Shown here: one piece after another, positions 56,476-63,977 of the stretch
Position numbering within the stretch: position 1 is the stretch's first letter
How the letters are laid out: every line of letters begins with the position of its first letter
Assembly (NCBI GenBank): GCA_018241425.1
Contig: JAFEDU010000002.1
Span: forward strand, 1,054,001-1,118,000
Length of the DNA: 64,000 bases
Direction of reading: 5' to 3'
DNA from: Pseudomonadota bacterium
GTDB lineage: Bacteria > Pseudomonadota > Gammaproteobacteria > Steroidobacterales > Steroidobacteraceae
The notes under the pieces: model-generated
Told to the model about the DNA's origin: nothing
Seen by the model: only the letters and a program-made list of their open reading frames with translations
Databases searched by the model: none
Position numbers and translations under genes: made by a program

Positions 56476-57168
56476 TCACCGCCCCGCCCAAGCCGCCGCG
56501 TTTAGTTCGTTCATCGCCGCGAGCCTCTCGCCTTCGGTCTTCGCGGTGTGCATCTTGTGGAGCGCGTCGCGTACGGGGCCGCTAACGCTGTCGCCCACGA
56601 ACTGCGGCACGCCCGCGCCACGTCGGTCGCGCCAGAACCGCGCGTTGTCGGCGTTAATCTGCCGAGCTTCCTTCTGCGCGCCGAAGGAGCCGATGGGTCG
56701 GTTCATGATTGGGGCGCGGGGCGTAAGGGCATCCAGCGACTTGCGCAGCCGGCGCATCGTGTCCTTCGCCGGCCCGGCGAAGTTCTGCGGCGGGGTCATG
56801 AGTTGCCGGTGCAGCAGCTCCACGTCGCGCAGTACTTGCGTCACGTCTACGTCCGCGGGCGCGGCGCCGCCGTCCTTCGCTGCCGCGGCGATGCGGGTGT
56901 GTAGGTCCCCGAGCCACCGACGGCCCGCCAATGCCTCGGACATGAGCGGAGGCACGGGGTCTAGAGTGCCGTGAATATCCAGCCCGGGAGCGGCGGCGAG
57001 CATCGGCTCGATGCGATTTAGCGTGTCGCGCAGCTCGGGCGCGAGGTTGCCGGTCCAGAGCGTGCCGGGGACCAGCGTCTTAACGGCGGGAAGTGGCGTC
57101 AGAATCTCGTCGCCGTGGACGCGACGACGGATCGGGCCATCGACGGTGAAGATGCGAAGCGATTTCAT
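56476..57168 (-). CDS. Hypothetical phage-like protein
   Basis: 230 residues starting MKSLRIFTVDGPIRRRVHG, with an AGGTGA site upstream. The N-terminal part (HGDEILTPLPAVKTLVPGTLW) is followed by helices with many acidic and basic residues, a conserved-looking PIGSFGAQKEARQINADNARFW and a C-terminal helix (DALHKMHTAKTEGERLAAM). It has no known domain. Its place before the terminase gene suggests a virion or packaging-related role, inferred by position. Confidence 0.6.
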   Translation of the reverse strand: MKSLRIFTVDGPIRRRVHGDEILTPLPAVKTLVPGTLWTGNLAPELRDTLNRIEPMLAAAPGLDIHGTLDPVPPLMSEALAGRRWLGDLHTRIAAAAKDGGAAPADVDVTQVLRDVELLHRQLMTPPQNFAGPAKDTMRRLRKSLDALTPRAPIMNRPIGSFGAQKEARQINADNARFWRDRRGAGVPQFVGDSVSGPVRDALHKMHTAKTEGERLAAMNELNAAAWAGR

Positions 57169-57334
57169 CGTTTGGTCACCTCATAGGTAAGAGAGTGGGC
57201 GCCCCGCTCGACATCACGCGAACGGGGCTGTGAGCTGCCGAAGGTAGGATGGGTTTTGCTTCGTAGGAGAAGACAAACCGTTGATCCCTCGCGCCCACCG
57301 TCGCTGTTGTTGACGGACACCTGCGACTGGTCCG

Positions 57335-57359
57335 GCCGTCGGGATGAACGACCGACGGC
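57335..57359. other. Gap 57169-57438 with one 8-bp inverted repeat
   Basis: The 270-bp gap between two minus-strand genes has no convincing frame. The only structure is GCCGTCGG (57335-57342) and CCGACGGC (57352-57359), an 8-bp perfect stem with a 9-base loop. There is no T-tract, so it is not a classic terminator. Confidence 0.35.
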
Positions 57360-57438
57360 GCACGCGCGCGGCGCCCGTGTCGGGGGTAGCCCATGTCGAA
57401 AGCCACCTCGACCCCGCAAGCGTGAACCGTACGGTGGG

Positions 57439-58107
57439 TCACGCGGCTGCGGCCTCGGCGGGCTGGTCGTGCTGCTGTTCGTACGCGGACCAGAAGACGC
57501 GCGCCTCCGCACAGCTCGCAGCGTCGCCGGCAATGCTCGTGTTAATGTCGTGGCGGACGAGACCACCCCCGAGCACGTTCGACGTTGGACGCGGCGGCGG
57601 GTCGTTCAGCGCGGCTTCTGCGGCTCGGTCTAGCAGGGTGCAGCTCGTGGCGAACGCGTCCACCGTGAACAGTTTCGCAGCGAGGATTAATTCCTCGGCA
57701 CGTAGTGCCGCGAGCCGGGCGACGATGCGGGCGACTTCGGCTTGCTTCGCGCGGTCGCGGAGGGCGGCGAGTTGCTGCTCGGCTTGCTGGACGGCGGCTT
57801 GCGCCCGGGCTTCGTCGGTGCGGAGAGAGGCCAGTGCGCGCTGCGCAGCGGCGAGGGTTTGCTCCGCAGTGACGCGCGCTTGCTGCTGGCGGTCGTCCCC
57901 GACCAGCGACGGCGGCGTGCCGGTGTGCCCGGCGCGGAGCCAGCTTTCCAGCCGGTCGGCATGACGGCCGATGTTCATTTCGTCGGATTCAGCGAGCGCG
58001 GCGAGCGCGGCTTCCGCGCTGCGGACCGTTTGCTCCGCGCGTGCGCCGGCGGCTTGTGCGTCGGCCAGTTCCCGCCGGGCTGCGGTAAGGGTTGTGTGTG
58101 GGTTCAT
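57439..58107 (-). CDS. Coiled-coil protein of the phage-like element
   Basis: 222 residues from MNPHTTLTAARRELADAQAA, with AAGGA 8 bp upstream. Long helical heptads run through most of the protein (ARAEQTVRSAEAALAAL, ARVTAEQTLAAAQRALASL, AAVQQAEQQLAALRDRAKQ), interrupted near 60-75 by a Pro/Gly loop. The C-terminal part (LFTVDAFATSCTLLDRA; DINTSIAGDAASCAEARVFW) is less helical. It may be a scaffold or a structural protein; no family is recognised. Confidence 0.65.
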   Translation of the reverse strand: MNPHTTLTAARRELADAQAAGARAEQTVRSAEAALAALAESDEMNIGRHADRLESWLRAGHTGTPPSLVGDDRQQQARVTAEQTLAAAQRALASLRTDEARAQAAVQQAEQQLAALRDRAKQAEVARIVARLAALRAEELILAAKLFTVDAFATSCTLLDRAAEAALNDPPPRPTSNVLGGGLVRHDINTSIAGDAASCAEARVFWSAYEQQHDQPAEAAAA

Positions 58108-58142
58108 CGGTAGCGTCCTTTGTGTGATGGTGGGTAGGGGGA

Positions 58143-58565
58143 TCAGGTCAGCAGCGCGCTGACGCTGATGTTCGTGGTGGTGTCGCCCGCAGTGACTACG
58201 GGCCTTAGGTACTTTGGCCCGGTGCGCAGGGAGATCGGTTGCGACACGCCCGGGGCGGTGAATGCCGGGATCGTCGTGAGCGTTGTCCACGTCACGCCGT
58301 CGTTGGAGCCTTGAATGGTCAGCGTGCCGCCCGACCCGAATGCGCCTTCGGCAGCGAAGCAAACGCTGTCCAGACCAGCCGCAGCGGGCGACGGGGAAGG
58401 TGCCGCGGCGCCTACAGCACCGAGGACCATCGCGGCCCACACCAGGGCAATCTCGCCCCCGGTGAAGTTGCGTAGCTGTGTGGCCGGCGCGATAACCGCG
58501 GCGGTCTGCGGGTCGCTGGCGATGCCGACGGCGCCGGCATTCGGGGTTATGGTGGTGTTCGACAT
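58143..58565 (-). CDS. Hypothetical virion-like protein
   Basis: 140 residues, MSNTTITPNAGAVGIASDPQ. The first half is Ala/Pro-rich; the second half has beta-strand-like segments (GTLTIQGSNDGVTWTTLTTI, TGPKYLRPVVTAGDTTTNIS) of the kind seen in phage decoration or minor structural proteins. The match to the S-N-D-G-x-T-W motif of F5/8-type or phage structural domains is suggestive but not decisive. It follows the coiled-coil gene upstream in the same direction. Confidence 0.6.
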   Translation of the reverse strand: MSNTTITPNAGAVGIASDPQTAAVIAPATQLRNFTGGEIALVWAAMVLGAVGAAAPSPSPAAAGLDSVCFAAEGAFGSGGTLTIQGSNDGVTWTTLTTIPAFTAPGVSQPISLRTGPKYLRPVVTAGDTTTNISVSALLT

Positions 58566-58569
58566 GAGG

Positions 58570-58857
58570 TCAGTTCCTTGATGCGGTTGGAGTAGGTCGG
58601 TGGAGGAGGGCGGCGGTCATAAGGCGCGCCCGGAGCTTCAGTTCGCTCGTCGTTCCGACGCGAAACCGCGGCGCGCAGTCGTCGCAGAAGACGACCAGCA
58701 CGAACCCGCCGCCGATCATTTCGTGTGCGCGACGATGGATGACCTTGCCGGCGAGGGAGGCGGCGCACCCGGAGCAAAGCGAGATCCGCTCGAAGTTCGG
58801 GGTCAGGCCCGAGGCGTGGCGGATGAACTGCTCGTCGCTCAGCCGGTCAGCGGCCAT
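58570..58857 (-). CDS. Small cysteine protein, unknown
   Basis: 95 residues, MAADRLSDEQFIRHASGL. Two cysteine pairs (CSGCAASLAG and CDDCAPRF) suggest one zinc site with the intervening VIHRRAHEMIGGGFVLVVF. It is 4 bp upstream of the 140-residue gene and follows the uncertain 114-residue frame. No family recognised. Confidence 0.55.
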   Translation of the reverse strand: MAADRLSDEQFIRHASGLTPNFERISLCSGCAASLAGKVIHRRAHEMIGGGFVLVVFCDDCAPRFRVGTTSELKLRARLMTAALLHRPTPTASRN

Positions 58858-59183
58858 CGGGACCTCCGCCTACCTTCGCGAGTGTGTGCCTGCCCACGGG
58901 AGGGCTTGCAGGCACCGAGATCTCGGCCGGGGCGGGCGGAGGGGTAGGGGTCGGCCGTCCGGGGGCGGGCGGCGAGCGAAAAAGGCTGCAAATTCCGCCA
59001 CTTTATGGCGGAGGACGCTTTTAGGCTGGTGGGGTGGCGCAGAAATCGGGTCCGCGATTCCAGCGCGACCGGCAGGCGAGTCGGGGAAGCCTGAGCGGTC
59101 GGGGGCGTCGGGGATGTGTGCCCGGCCATCGGAGACCATGCCCGCGCCGACTTCGGTTGCACCTGGCCCTCGGGGAAGGTCAT
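58839..59183 (-). CDS. Uncertain ORF overlapping the candidate small terminase gene
   Basis: The ATG at 59183 overlaps the stop of the preceding gene (ATGA), and the 114-codon frame ends 19 bp inside the next gene. The translation is rich in Pro, Arg and Ser (for example RPRTADPYPSARPGRDLG), with no recognisable pattern, so coding is doubtful; a second frame is also open here. The 58860-59180 stretch otherwise shows no gene. Confidence 0.3.
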   Translation of the reverse strand: MTFPEGQVQPKSARAWSPMAGHTSPTPPTAQASPTRLPVALESRTRFLRHPTSLKASSAIKWRNLQPFSLAARPRTADPYPSARPGRDLGACKPSRGQAHTREGRRRSRWPLTG

Positions 59184-59590
59184 GGGACCTCCGGGGTCGC
59201 GGCGGCCGGGGAGGTCGATAGGAACTGAACCGGCGGCAGCTCGGCCTCCTGCGGCAGCTGCATGTACTCGGCGTAGGTGCGGGTGACGTCGCTCGCAGCT
59301 ACCGGGCCAGCCGGGACCGCCTGCGCACGGACGAACGTATCGGTGCGGATCAGCTTCGGCGTCACGAACTCGGCGATGCCCGCGTAGATCGTCAGGGCAC
59401 GCGCAGGATCGCGCTTCGCGACCCGCTTCCAGAGCACTTGAACCTCGGGCGCGTTCTGCTCCACGAAGTCCTTGAGCACGGCGCGCAGCTCGCGCGTGAT
59501 GCGGTTGGGGACGCCCTTGGGTCGCCCGGGGCCGGCCTTCCCGCGGCCCACGCGGGTGTTTTCGGCGGTTTGTTTTTTGGCGGCTGGCAT
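59180..59590 (-). CDS. Candidate small-terminase or DNA-binding protein
   Basis: 136 residues from MPAAKKQTAENTRVGRGKAG. The N-terminal part has the basic GPGRPKGVPNRITRELRAVLKDFVEQ, a motif common in phage proteins that precede terminase-like genes. It continues with helices (VLWKRVAKRDPARALTIYAGIAEFVTPKLI) and a flexible C-terminus. It may be the small terminase, but the expected neighbouring order is not certain. A longer in-frame extension upstream has no homology. Confidence 0.55.
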   Translation of the reverse strand: MPAAKKQTAENTRVGRGKAGPGRPKGVPNRITRELRAVLKDFVEQNAPEVQVLWKRVAKRDPARALTIYAGIAEFVTPKLIRTDTFVRAQAVPAGPVAASDVTRTYAEYMQLPQEAELPPVQFLSTSPAAATPEVP

Positions 59591-59711
59591 GACCGAAGCT
59601 AACGCCATCCGGTTCGGCATAGATACCCCCGCCCGGCCGCACCGCGCGAGTCTCCCGGCCGCGGAGGTCGGCGGCAGTCGACCCTCACAACTCGACCCCG
59701 TAGCCGACCCC

Positions 59712-59853
59712 GACTTCCGCGGACGACTTCCGCGGCTCTCCCTACGGGAGAGAGACCCCCTTCCGCGGAAGTAGCGGGAAGGGGGTTCTCCCCCGCCTCC
59801 CGGGCACTTCCGCCGCGACACTCCGCGGGAGTCGGCGGAAGTCGCGGAAGTCA
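59712..59853. repeat. Cluster of GACTTCCGC repeats and hairpins next to the replication gene
   Basis: GACTTCCGCGG occurs at 59712-59722 and 59725-59735, 13 bp apart. CTCTCCC-TAC-GGGAGAG (59736-59752) is a perfect hairpin. CTTCCGCGGAAG (59760-59771) is a perfect palindrome, and CCCCCTTCC (59756-59764) pairs with GGAAGGGGG (59777-59785). ACTTCCGCCG (59806-59815) pairs exactly with CGGCGGAAGT (59833-59842). It lies in a gene-free gap (59591-59850) after the primase-helicase stop. It may be a replication origin or a packaging/recombination site; the role is inference. Confidence 0.6.
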
Positions 59854-61950
59854 TAGCGAAGCCCCCGGGGAACGGAAGCCCAGCCCGGGTTCCTCGGGGG
59901 GCTCGTACCCGTCCTTGAACACGTAGGTGAACTTGTCGGTTCTCGCGGCCTTCGCGTGCTTGACCAGCGTCCCGTCGTGCACCCCGAGGTCCCACGCGCT
60001 GCGAAGTTGATCCCGGCCGATTGAGTAGGGGTGGAAGATGTCCTTCAGGATGGCAGCGCTCTCCAGCTTGCTCACTACCATCGGCGCACGCTTCCGCTCC
60101 TCGCTGATCCACCACCGGTACAGCATCCCCAGGATGCTCGCCGCGAGCTTCGCTTCCTTCCTCTTCGTCGGGTCGAACAACCGAAAGTCCGTCGCATCCC
60201 GCAGGATCATGAACGGCTCGGCCTTCGGCGCCTCGTTGCACTTCGCATGCGTGACTAAGATTAAATCCCCGCGCGCCGCCTGCTCCTCGGTCACGTCCTC
60301 GAACTTCTTCGCTTCCTCCTTCGCAACGTGCGTCATGATCAGGACCGAGCGCGCTCCGGCGGGTAGCGCCGAGCTGCCGCGGGAGGCGTGCATGGTGACG
60401 GACTCCTGTTTGGCGGCGTCCTTGCTCACGTGGTGGATCAACAGCACCGAGCATCCGCACTCGTTCACGATCCGCTCCCCCGCCGCGATCATCGCCGTGC
60501 CGACGTTGCTGGCGTTCTCCTCGCCGCCGTTCAGCCGCGCCATCGGATCGAGCACGACGAGCGCGGTGCGGCCGAGCGCTTTGATGTTGTCGACGAGTCC
60601 GTCGAGCTGCTCACTCAGCTTCGCCTCGTTGCGTTCCATCGAGATCAGGTGTAATTGCAGCCCCGCGCCCGGTAGCGGGCGGAAGTTCGCGCGCATGTCG
60701 CGCTCGTGCCGCGCGATCCGCTCGGGACTGGCCCCTTCGTTCATCAGCCACTCCCGCTGCCGCTTCAAGCTGTGGTTGTACCGGAGGCGAAGCGACTTCA
60801 GCGTTTCCTCCATCCCGACGTACGCGACGACGCCTTGTGCGACGGCCCGTCCGAGAACCGATCCGCCGGTGGCGACCGCCAACCCGACCTTTAAGGCGAA
60901 GCTGCTCTTCCCGATCCCGCCGTCACCCGCCAGCAGCATCAGCGTCTCCTCCGGGCACAACCCCTCCCACGTCCACCGGAGCGGCGGCGGTTCCTCCGTG
61001 TGCCACTCCTCGGGGATTTGAAAGAACGCGGGTACTTGTGCGTAGGCTTTGGCGAGGGCGCGCTCGATCGAGCGCTCGGGGTCGCCTTGATCCCGGGCGT
61101 GGGCGCCGATGGGGAACTGTTGGAAGATTTGCTTCGCGACGGAGCGCGGCACGCGGCTGCGACTGAGTTCGTTCGCGGCCCAGTACATTTCGTCCGAGCG
61201 GTCGTCGGAGCCATCCCGCTCCCGCTTCCCGTGCGCGACGGCGTAGTGCAAGGAGTAGGGTAGGTTCAACTGGTACAGGTCGAGCGGTTCCGCGCTGCTG
61301 GGCGCGGTCGTGGCGACGGCCGCGGTCGTAGTCGGCGCCGCGGCCCGGCCGAAGTCGCTGAGGTCGTAGAGCCGGTCCGGGTGGTCCTCTTCTACGTACG
61401 CCTCCACCGCGCTCGTGCGGCCCTTCTTGCGCTTCGTCTCCGTGGGGTGGTTCACCGTGCCGGCGAGCCGCATGATGCGGTCGATGTTGCAGGTGCTCAG
61501 GTCCTCCGGGTACAGGTCCTCCAGAACGCGGCGGTTAACCGCTTCCAAGTCCTCAATCTGTCCGTTCACCTTCGGGGGCGCCCGCAGCCGCCAGAACGCC
61601 TGCCACCCGCCGCCGGAGAACACGATTCGCGAGGGCGGCGGCTCATACGATTGAATCTGCCGCAGCTTCTCCGGGCTCGGGTCGTCAATGTCGCAATGCA
61701 CGTAGGCCATCGCCGCCACGTCCGTCTTCGTGGGCTTCTTACGCATCGAGGTCCGCGTCGGGTTGACGGAGTAGTAAACGTTCCACTCCTTGTGCTGCTC
61801 GGCCCACTGCGCCGCATGCCGCATAGTGTCGGCGTCCGCGCCATACGGACAGGCCTCGATCGCCTTCGTGTCCGGGTGAATCGCCACCAGCACCATGTAG
61901 TCCGTGGCGGAACAGGTCTCCCGCAGTGCGCGGAGAATGTCGTCCTTCAT
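59851..61950 (-). CDS. Phage/plasmid primase-helicase (RepB-like primase plus AAA helicase)
   Basis: 699 residues. The N-terminal part (1-210) is RepB-like primase: AMAYVHCDIDDPSPEKLRQI, SRIVFSGGGWQAFWRL and CNIDRIMRLAGTVNHP. The middle is a RepA/AAA-type helicase with Walker A LLAGDGGIGKSSFALK (about 335-350), YVGMEETLKSLRLR, and Walker B ALVVLDPMARLNGG with sensor SVLLIHHVSKDA. The C-terminal part (from about 600) is a winged-helix-like tail (YSIGRDQLRSAWDLGVHDG). It should start and drive replication of the element. It overlaps the stop of the gene upstream (ATGA). Confidence 0.85.
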   Translation of the reverse strand: MKDDILRALRETCSATDYMVLVAIHPDTKAIEACPYGADADTMRHAAQWAEQHKEWNVYYSVNPTRTSMRKKPTKTDVAAMAYVHCDIDDPSPEKLRQIQSYEPPPSRIVFSGGGWQAFWRLRAPPKVNGQIEDLEAVNRRVLEDLYPEDLSTCNIDRIMRLAGTVNHPTETKRKKGRTSAVEAYVEEDHPDRLYDLSDFGRAAAPTTTAAVATTAPSSAEPLDLYQLNLPYSLHYAVAHGKRERDGSDDRSDEMYWAANELSRSRVPRSVAKQIFQQFPIGAHARDQGDPERSIERALAKAYAQVPAFFQIPEEWHTEEPPPLRWTWEGLCPEETLMLLAGDGGIGKSSFALKVGLAVATGGSVLGRAVAQGVVAYVGMEETLKSLRLRYNHSLKRQREWLMNEGASPERIARHERDMRANFRPLPGAGLQLHLISMERNEAKLSEQLDGLVDNIKALGRTALVVLDPMARLNGGEENASNVGTAMIAAGERIVNECGCSVLLIHHVSKDAAKQESVTMHASRGSSALPAGARSVLIMTHVAKEEAKKFEDVTEEQAARGDLILVTHAKCNEAPKAEPFMILRDATDFRLFDPTKRKEAKLAASILGMLYRWWISEERKRAPMVVSKLESAAILKDIFHPYSIGRDQLRSAWDLGVHDGTLVKHAKAARTDKFTYVFKDGYEPPEEPGLGFRSPGASL

Positions 61951-62510
61951 GCGCTGCTGGCTCCTGCCGCTTCGAGCGCGGCGAGGCGGTCTTCCTCGGC
62001 TTCGAGTTCCGCTTGACGACGGTGGTCGTGGAGGAAGTCACGCGGACTGGGCCACGAAGTGATCGAATTCCAAGTGCGCCCGGTTTCCCGGTCGTGGAAC
62101 GCCATGAACGCAGCCTCGTCGTCGTAGTCGACGAACACCGGCGTGGTGTCGCGCTCGTCGCCCCGCGCTTCGAGTCGCCACCCGACTATCGGCAGTACCC
62201 CGCCAGTCTTAGAAAGCCCGACCACCTGGCTCGTGTTCGAAAAGCAGCCGAGCAGCGACGCCGGCCGAACCGGCTCAGGGTCGCGTGGCGGCAACGGTGG
62301 AAGCTCCTTCAGGACGTAGCCGGTAGCGCGATAGGGGGAGTTCTCGGCGGTGCAATGTGCGTTGCGGTGTCCGTCGCCCGCGCCGAGCGGGGCCTTGCTT
62401 CCGCCGGGGATGCCGTGACGGTGACGACGGTCGCAGTGAGGACAATGGAACCGGAGCTGGGTGCGGTTCGCCGTGCGACGGCATTCGATAACCGGGACAG
62501 AGGCGCTCAT
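61947..62510 (-). CDS. Zinc-finger protein of the phage-like element
   Basis: 187 residues from MSASVPVIECRRTANRTQLR. The N-terminal CPHCDRRHRHGIPGG and GHRNAHC give a zinc-binding motif, a pattern found in phage proteins that sit before primase genes. The rest contains VFVDYDDEAAFMAFHDRETG and a C-terminal coiled part. The start and stop overlap the neighbours by 4 bp each (ATGA), forming a coupled chain with the replication gene. Confidence 0.65.
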   Translation of the reverse strand: MSASVPVIECRRTANRTQLRFHCPHCDRRHRHGIPGGSKAPLGAGDGHRNAHCTAENSPYRATGYVLKELPPLPPRDPEPVRPASLLGCFSNTSQVVGLSKTGGVLPIVGWRLEARGDERDTTPVFVDYDDEAAFMAFHDRETGRTWNSITSWPSPRDFLHDHRRQAELEAEEDRLAALEAAGASSA

Positions 62511-62776
62511 CGCGGCACCTGCGGCGCGAGGAGCTTCGCCCACTCGGCGCGCTGGCGGGGGTGCAGCGGGTCTTCGGTGTCGTGCAGGACCCGGCCAATC
62601 TGCGCGAGCGTGAAGGGCGGTTCCGCGGGAATGATGCACTTGCGGGTGAACTCGGCCCACGCCTGCTCGGAGATCGGGGTGATGCTCTGAACGTGTACCG
62701 ACGTGTAGAACGGGCCGACGTTGCGCAGGAACTGCGAATACCGACGGATCAGGCCGAGGGGGAGGGGCTTGTTCAT
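62507..62776 (-). CDS. Small phage-like protein, unknown
   Basis: 89 residues from MNKPLPLGLIRRYSQFLRNV. It contains VQSITPISEQAWAEFTRKCI and EDPLHPRQRAEWAKLLAPQV, a helical pattern with no known domain. Both ends overlap neighbours by 4 bp, so it is part of the coupled replication-gene chain. Possible small DNA-binding protein; not proven. Confidence 0.6.
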   Translation of the reverse strand: MNKPLPLGLIRRYSQFLRNVGPFYTSVHVQSITPISEQAWAEFTRKCIIPAEPPFTLAQIGRVLHDTEDPLHPRQRAEWAKLLAPQVPR

Positions 62777-62985
62777 GCGCGCCTCCCGCCGCGGAGATCG
62801 TCCGCGAGCGTTTCCAGCTCTTCGATAGTGAGCTTGGCGTGAGCGGTGGGGTGGGAGCGACGCGGGCGGATGCCCGTGCGGACGAGAGCCCTTAGGAACG
62901 TCTCCTCGCGGACGTCCAAGGCCATCCAAGCAGCCGGTTGGCTGATGATCGGGATCTTGCGAACCGCGGATTTGCTAGCGGCCAT
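62773..62985 (-). CDS. Small HTH-like phage protein
   Basis: 70 residues, MAASKSAVRKIPIISQPAAW, with GGAGG 10 bp upstream. It contains VREETFLRALVRTGIRPRRS and ends LTIEELETLADDLRGGRRA, a short basic and helical protein of the excisionase/regulator size. It is coupled by ATGA to the next gene. Role unknown. Confidence 0.55.
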   Translation of the reverse strand: MAASKSAVRKIPIISQPAAWMALDVREETFLRALVRTGIRPRRSHPTAHAKLTIEELETLADDLRGGRRA

Positions 62986-63060
62986 GACAACAGAACCTCC
63001 ATAGAGTGGCGGGGTTCTCCTGTCGGAATGGCCTCAGTCAGCGGCCGGGAAGGAACGGGA

Positions 63061-63132
63061 TTAAGCCTCCTTGATTTCAGGGCGGAAGGCAACAGAAAAC
63101 CGGCGGGGGCGAATTTCGCCGCGGCCCGCCAA
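63061..63132 (-). CDS. Possible 23-residue leader ORF
   Basis: TTG at 63132 begins 23 codons ending in TAA at 63061 (MAGRGEIRPRRF, then SVAFRPEIKEA). Its ribosome-site-like GCGGGGG plus TTG is nearly identical (16 of 17 bases) to that of the 165-residue gene upstream. It is listed because the start element is duplicated, but it may be a remnant rather than a gene. Confidence 0.25.
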   Translation of the reverse strand: MAGRGEIRPRRFSVAFRPEIKEA

Positions 63133-63147
63133 GCAAACCCCCGCTTA
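63131..63147. repeat. AAGCAAACCCCC(G/T)CTTA duplicated at 63131-63147 and 63641-63657
   Basis: The 17-bp sequence at 63131-63147 (AAGCAAACCCCCGCTTA) recurs at 63641-63657 (AAGCAAACCCCCTCTTA) with one mismatch. On the minus strand the second copy supplies the purine-rich ribosome site GAGGGGG just before the TTG start of the 165-residue gene, and the first copy overlaps that gene's stop codon. The duplication of a start element at both ends of one gene hints at a past tandem duplication. Confidence 0.5.
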
Positions 63148-63642
63148 TGAATTGGAGTGGCGCTTCTTACCGCCGAGAGAACCCGCCGCGGCGCGCTTAA
63201 GGCGGAGGTCGTCAGCGCGACTGACTCCGAGATCGATCACGTCCAGTAAGTTCGCCACCATCAACCACTTCACCCGCCGGATGCGTCGGCGGTACATCGG
63301 CCGCGTCCGAAGGTTCTCCCGCAGTTGGTAGCAGGAGATCCCGAGCAGGCGAGCAATGTTGTCTTGCCCGATAACGCGCAGCCCCGGGGACGCGAGGTCG
63401 GCCCGCTTCATCTTCGCCGCCGCCGCCAGCGCGACGACGGTGCCGGCCCCGGTGGCGCCGTTCACCTTCAGCGCCCGGGGCCAAGGTCGTCCGCCAGCCG
63501 GACCTTCCGTGCGGTAGAGCACTTGCGGCCGCTTCCGCATGAGGCGAGCTCGCCGACGCAGGTCCGCTTGCGCCGCGGCCGTTATCCGGGGCTGGCCCCG
63601 GGAATCTAGGGCATCGAGCGCCAGCCGAACCCCAAGTTTCAA
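63145..63642 (-). CDS. Phage-like protein with HTH, unknown
   Basis: 165 residues from a TTG start (MKLGVRLALDALDSRGQPRI), with AGAGGGGG 7 bp upstream. A helix-turn-helix-like section, VIGQDNIARLLGISCYQLRENLRTRPMYRRRIRRVKW, occupies the middle, and the C-terminus is basic (LGGKKRHSNS). It is the first gene seen of the minus-strand replication block and is divergent from a small HTH gene. Probable regulator or DNA-binding protein. Confidence 0.6.
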   Translation of the reverse strand: MKLGVRLALDALDSRGQPRITAAAQADLRRRARLMRKRPQVLYRTEGPAGGRPWPRALKVNGATGAGTVVALAAAAKMKRADLASPGLRVIGQDNIARLLGISCYQLRENLRTRPMYRRRIRRVKWLMVANLLDVIDLGVSRADDLRLKRAAAGSLGGKKRHSNS

Positions 63643-63735
63643 GCAAACCCCCTCTTACCTAGGGACCCGAGCGGCGGCTAAACCGCTTTACTCCTCCCCG
63701 CAGCCAACACCCGTTGGCGCTAAGGAGCGGTAACG

Positions 63736-63972
63736 ATGCCTGAAAAGACGACGAACGCAAAATTTATGCCGGATCTCTGCGGCACCTCGGGGGTAGCCCG
63801 GCAGCTCAACGTTGCGCAACCCACGGCCCGCGCCTACGCGGCACTCCTGCATTCGCGAGGGGTGAAGGGAATCCTGCGCGCGGACAACGGCGACTACTTA
63901 GCGACCGCAGCCGGGATCGAGGCTATGGCGCGGGAGCGCGACCGCCGGGCCGAGCGGAAGCCGGGCGGTTGA
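63736..63972 (+). CDS. Small DNA-binding protein, candidate regulator
   Basis: 78 residues, MPEKTTNAKFMPDLCGTSGVA, with AAGGAGCGG upstream of the ATG. The core TSGVARQLNVAQPTARAYAALLHSRGVKGILRADNGDY is HTH-like. The stop is followed 5 bp later by another start codon. It is divergent from the minus-strand block, as expected for a repressor or Cro-like switch protein of the element. The family is not recognised. Confidence 0.6.
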   Translation: MPEKTTNAKFMPDLCGTSGVARQLNVAQPTARAYAALLHSRGVKGILRADNGDYLATAAGIEAMARERDRRAERKPGG

Positions 63973-63977
63973 CGACG

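Noticed and set aside
57335..57359. Intrinsic terminator in the 57.2-57.4 kb gap
   Set aside because: The 8-bp stem has no T-tract on either side; it is listed as an inverted repeat only.
58870..59139. Alternative 89-codon frame before the zinc protein
   Set aside because: It overlaps the equally doubtful 114-codon frame, is Pro/Arg-rich and has no ribosome site.
59591..59850. CRISPR-like array in the repeat cluster
   Set aside because: The repeats are short, unequal in spacing (13 bp and irregular) and form hairpins in both orientations, with no spacers or cas genes.
60038..61021. Long plus-strand frames inside the primase-helicase gene
   Set aside because: They are antisense shadows with Ser/Ala/Arg-rich translation; the minus-strand protein has all expected motifs.
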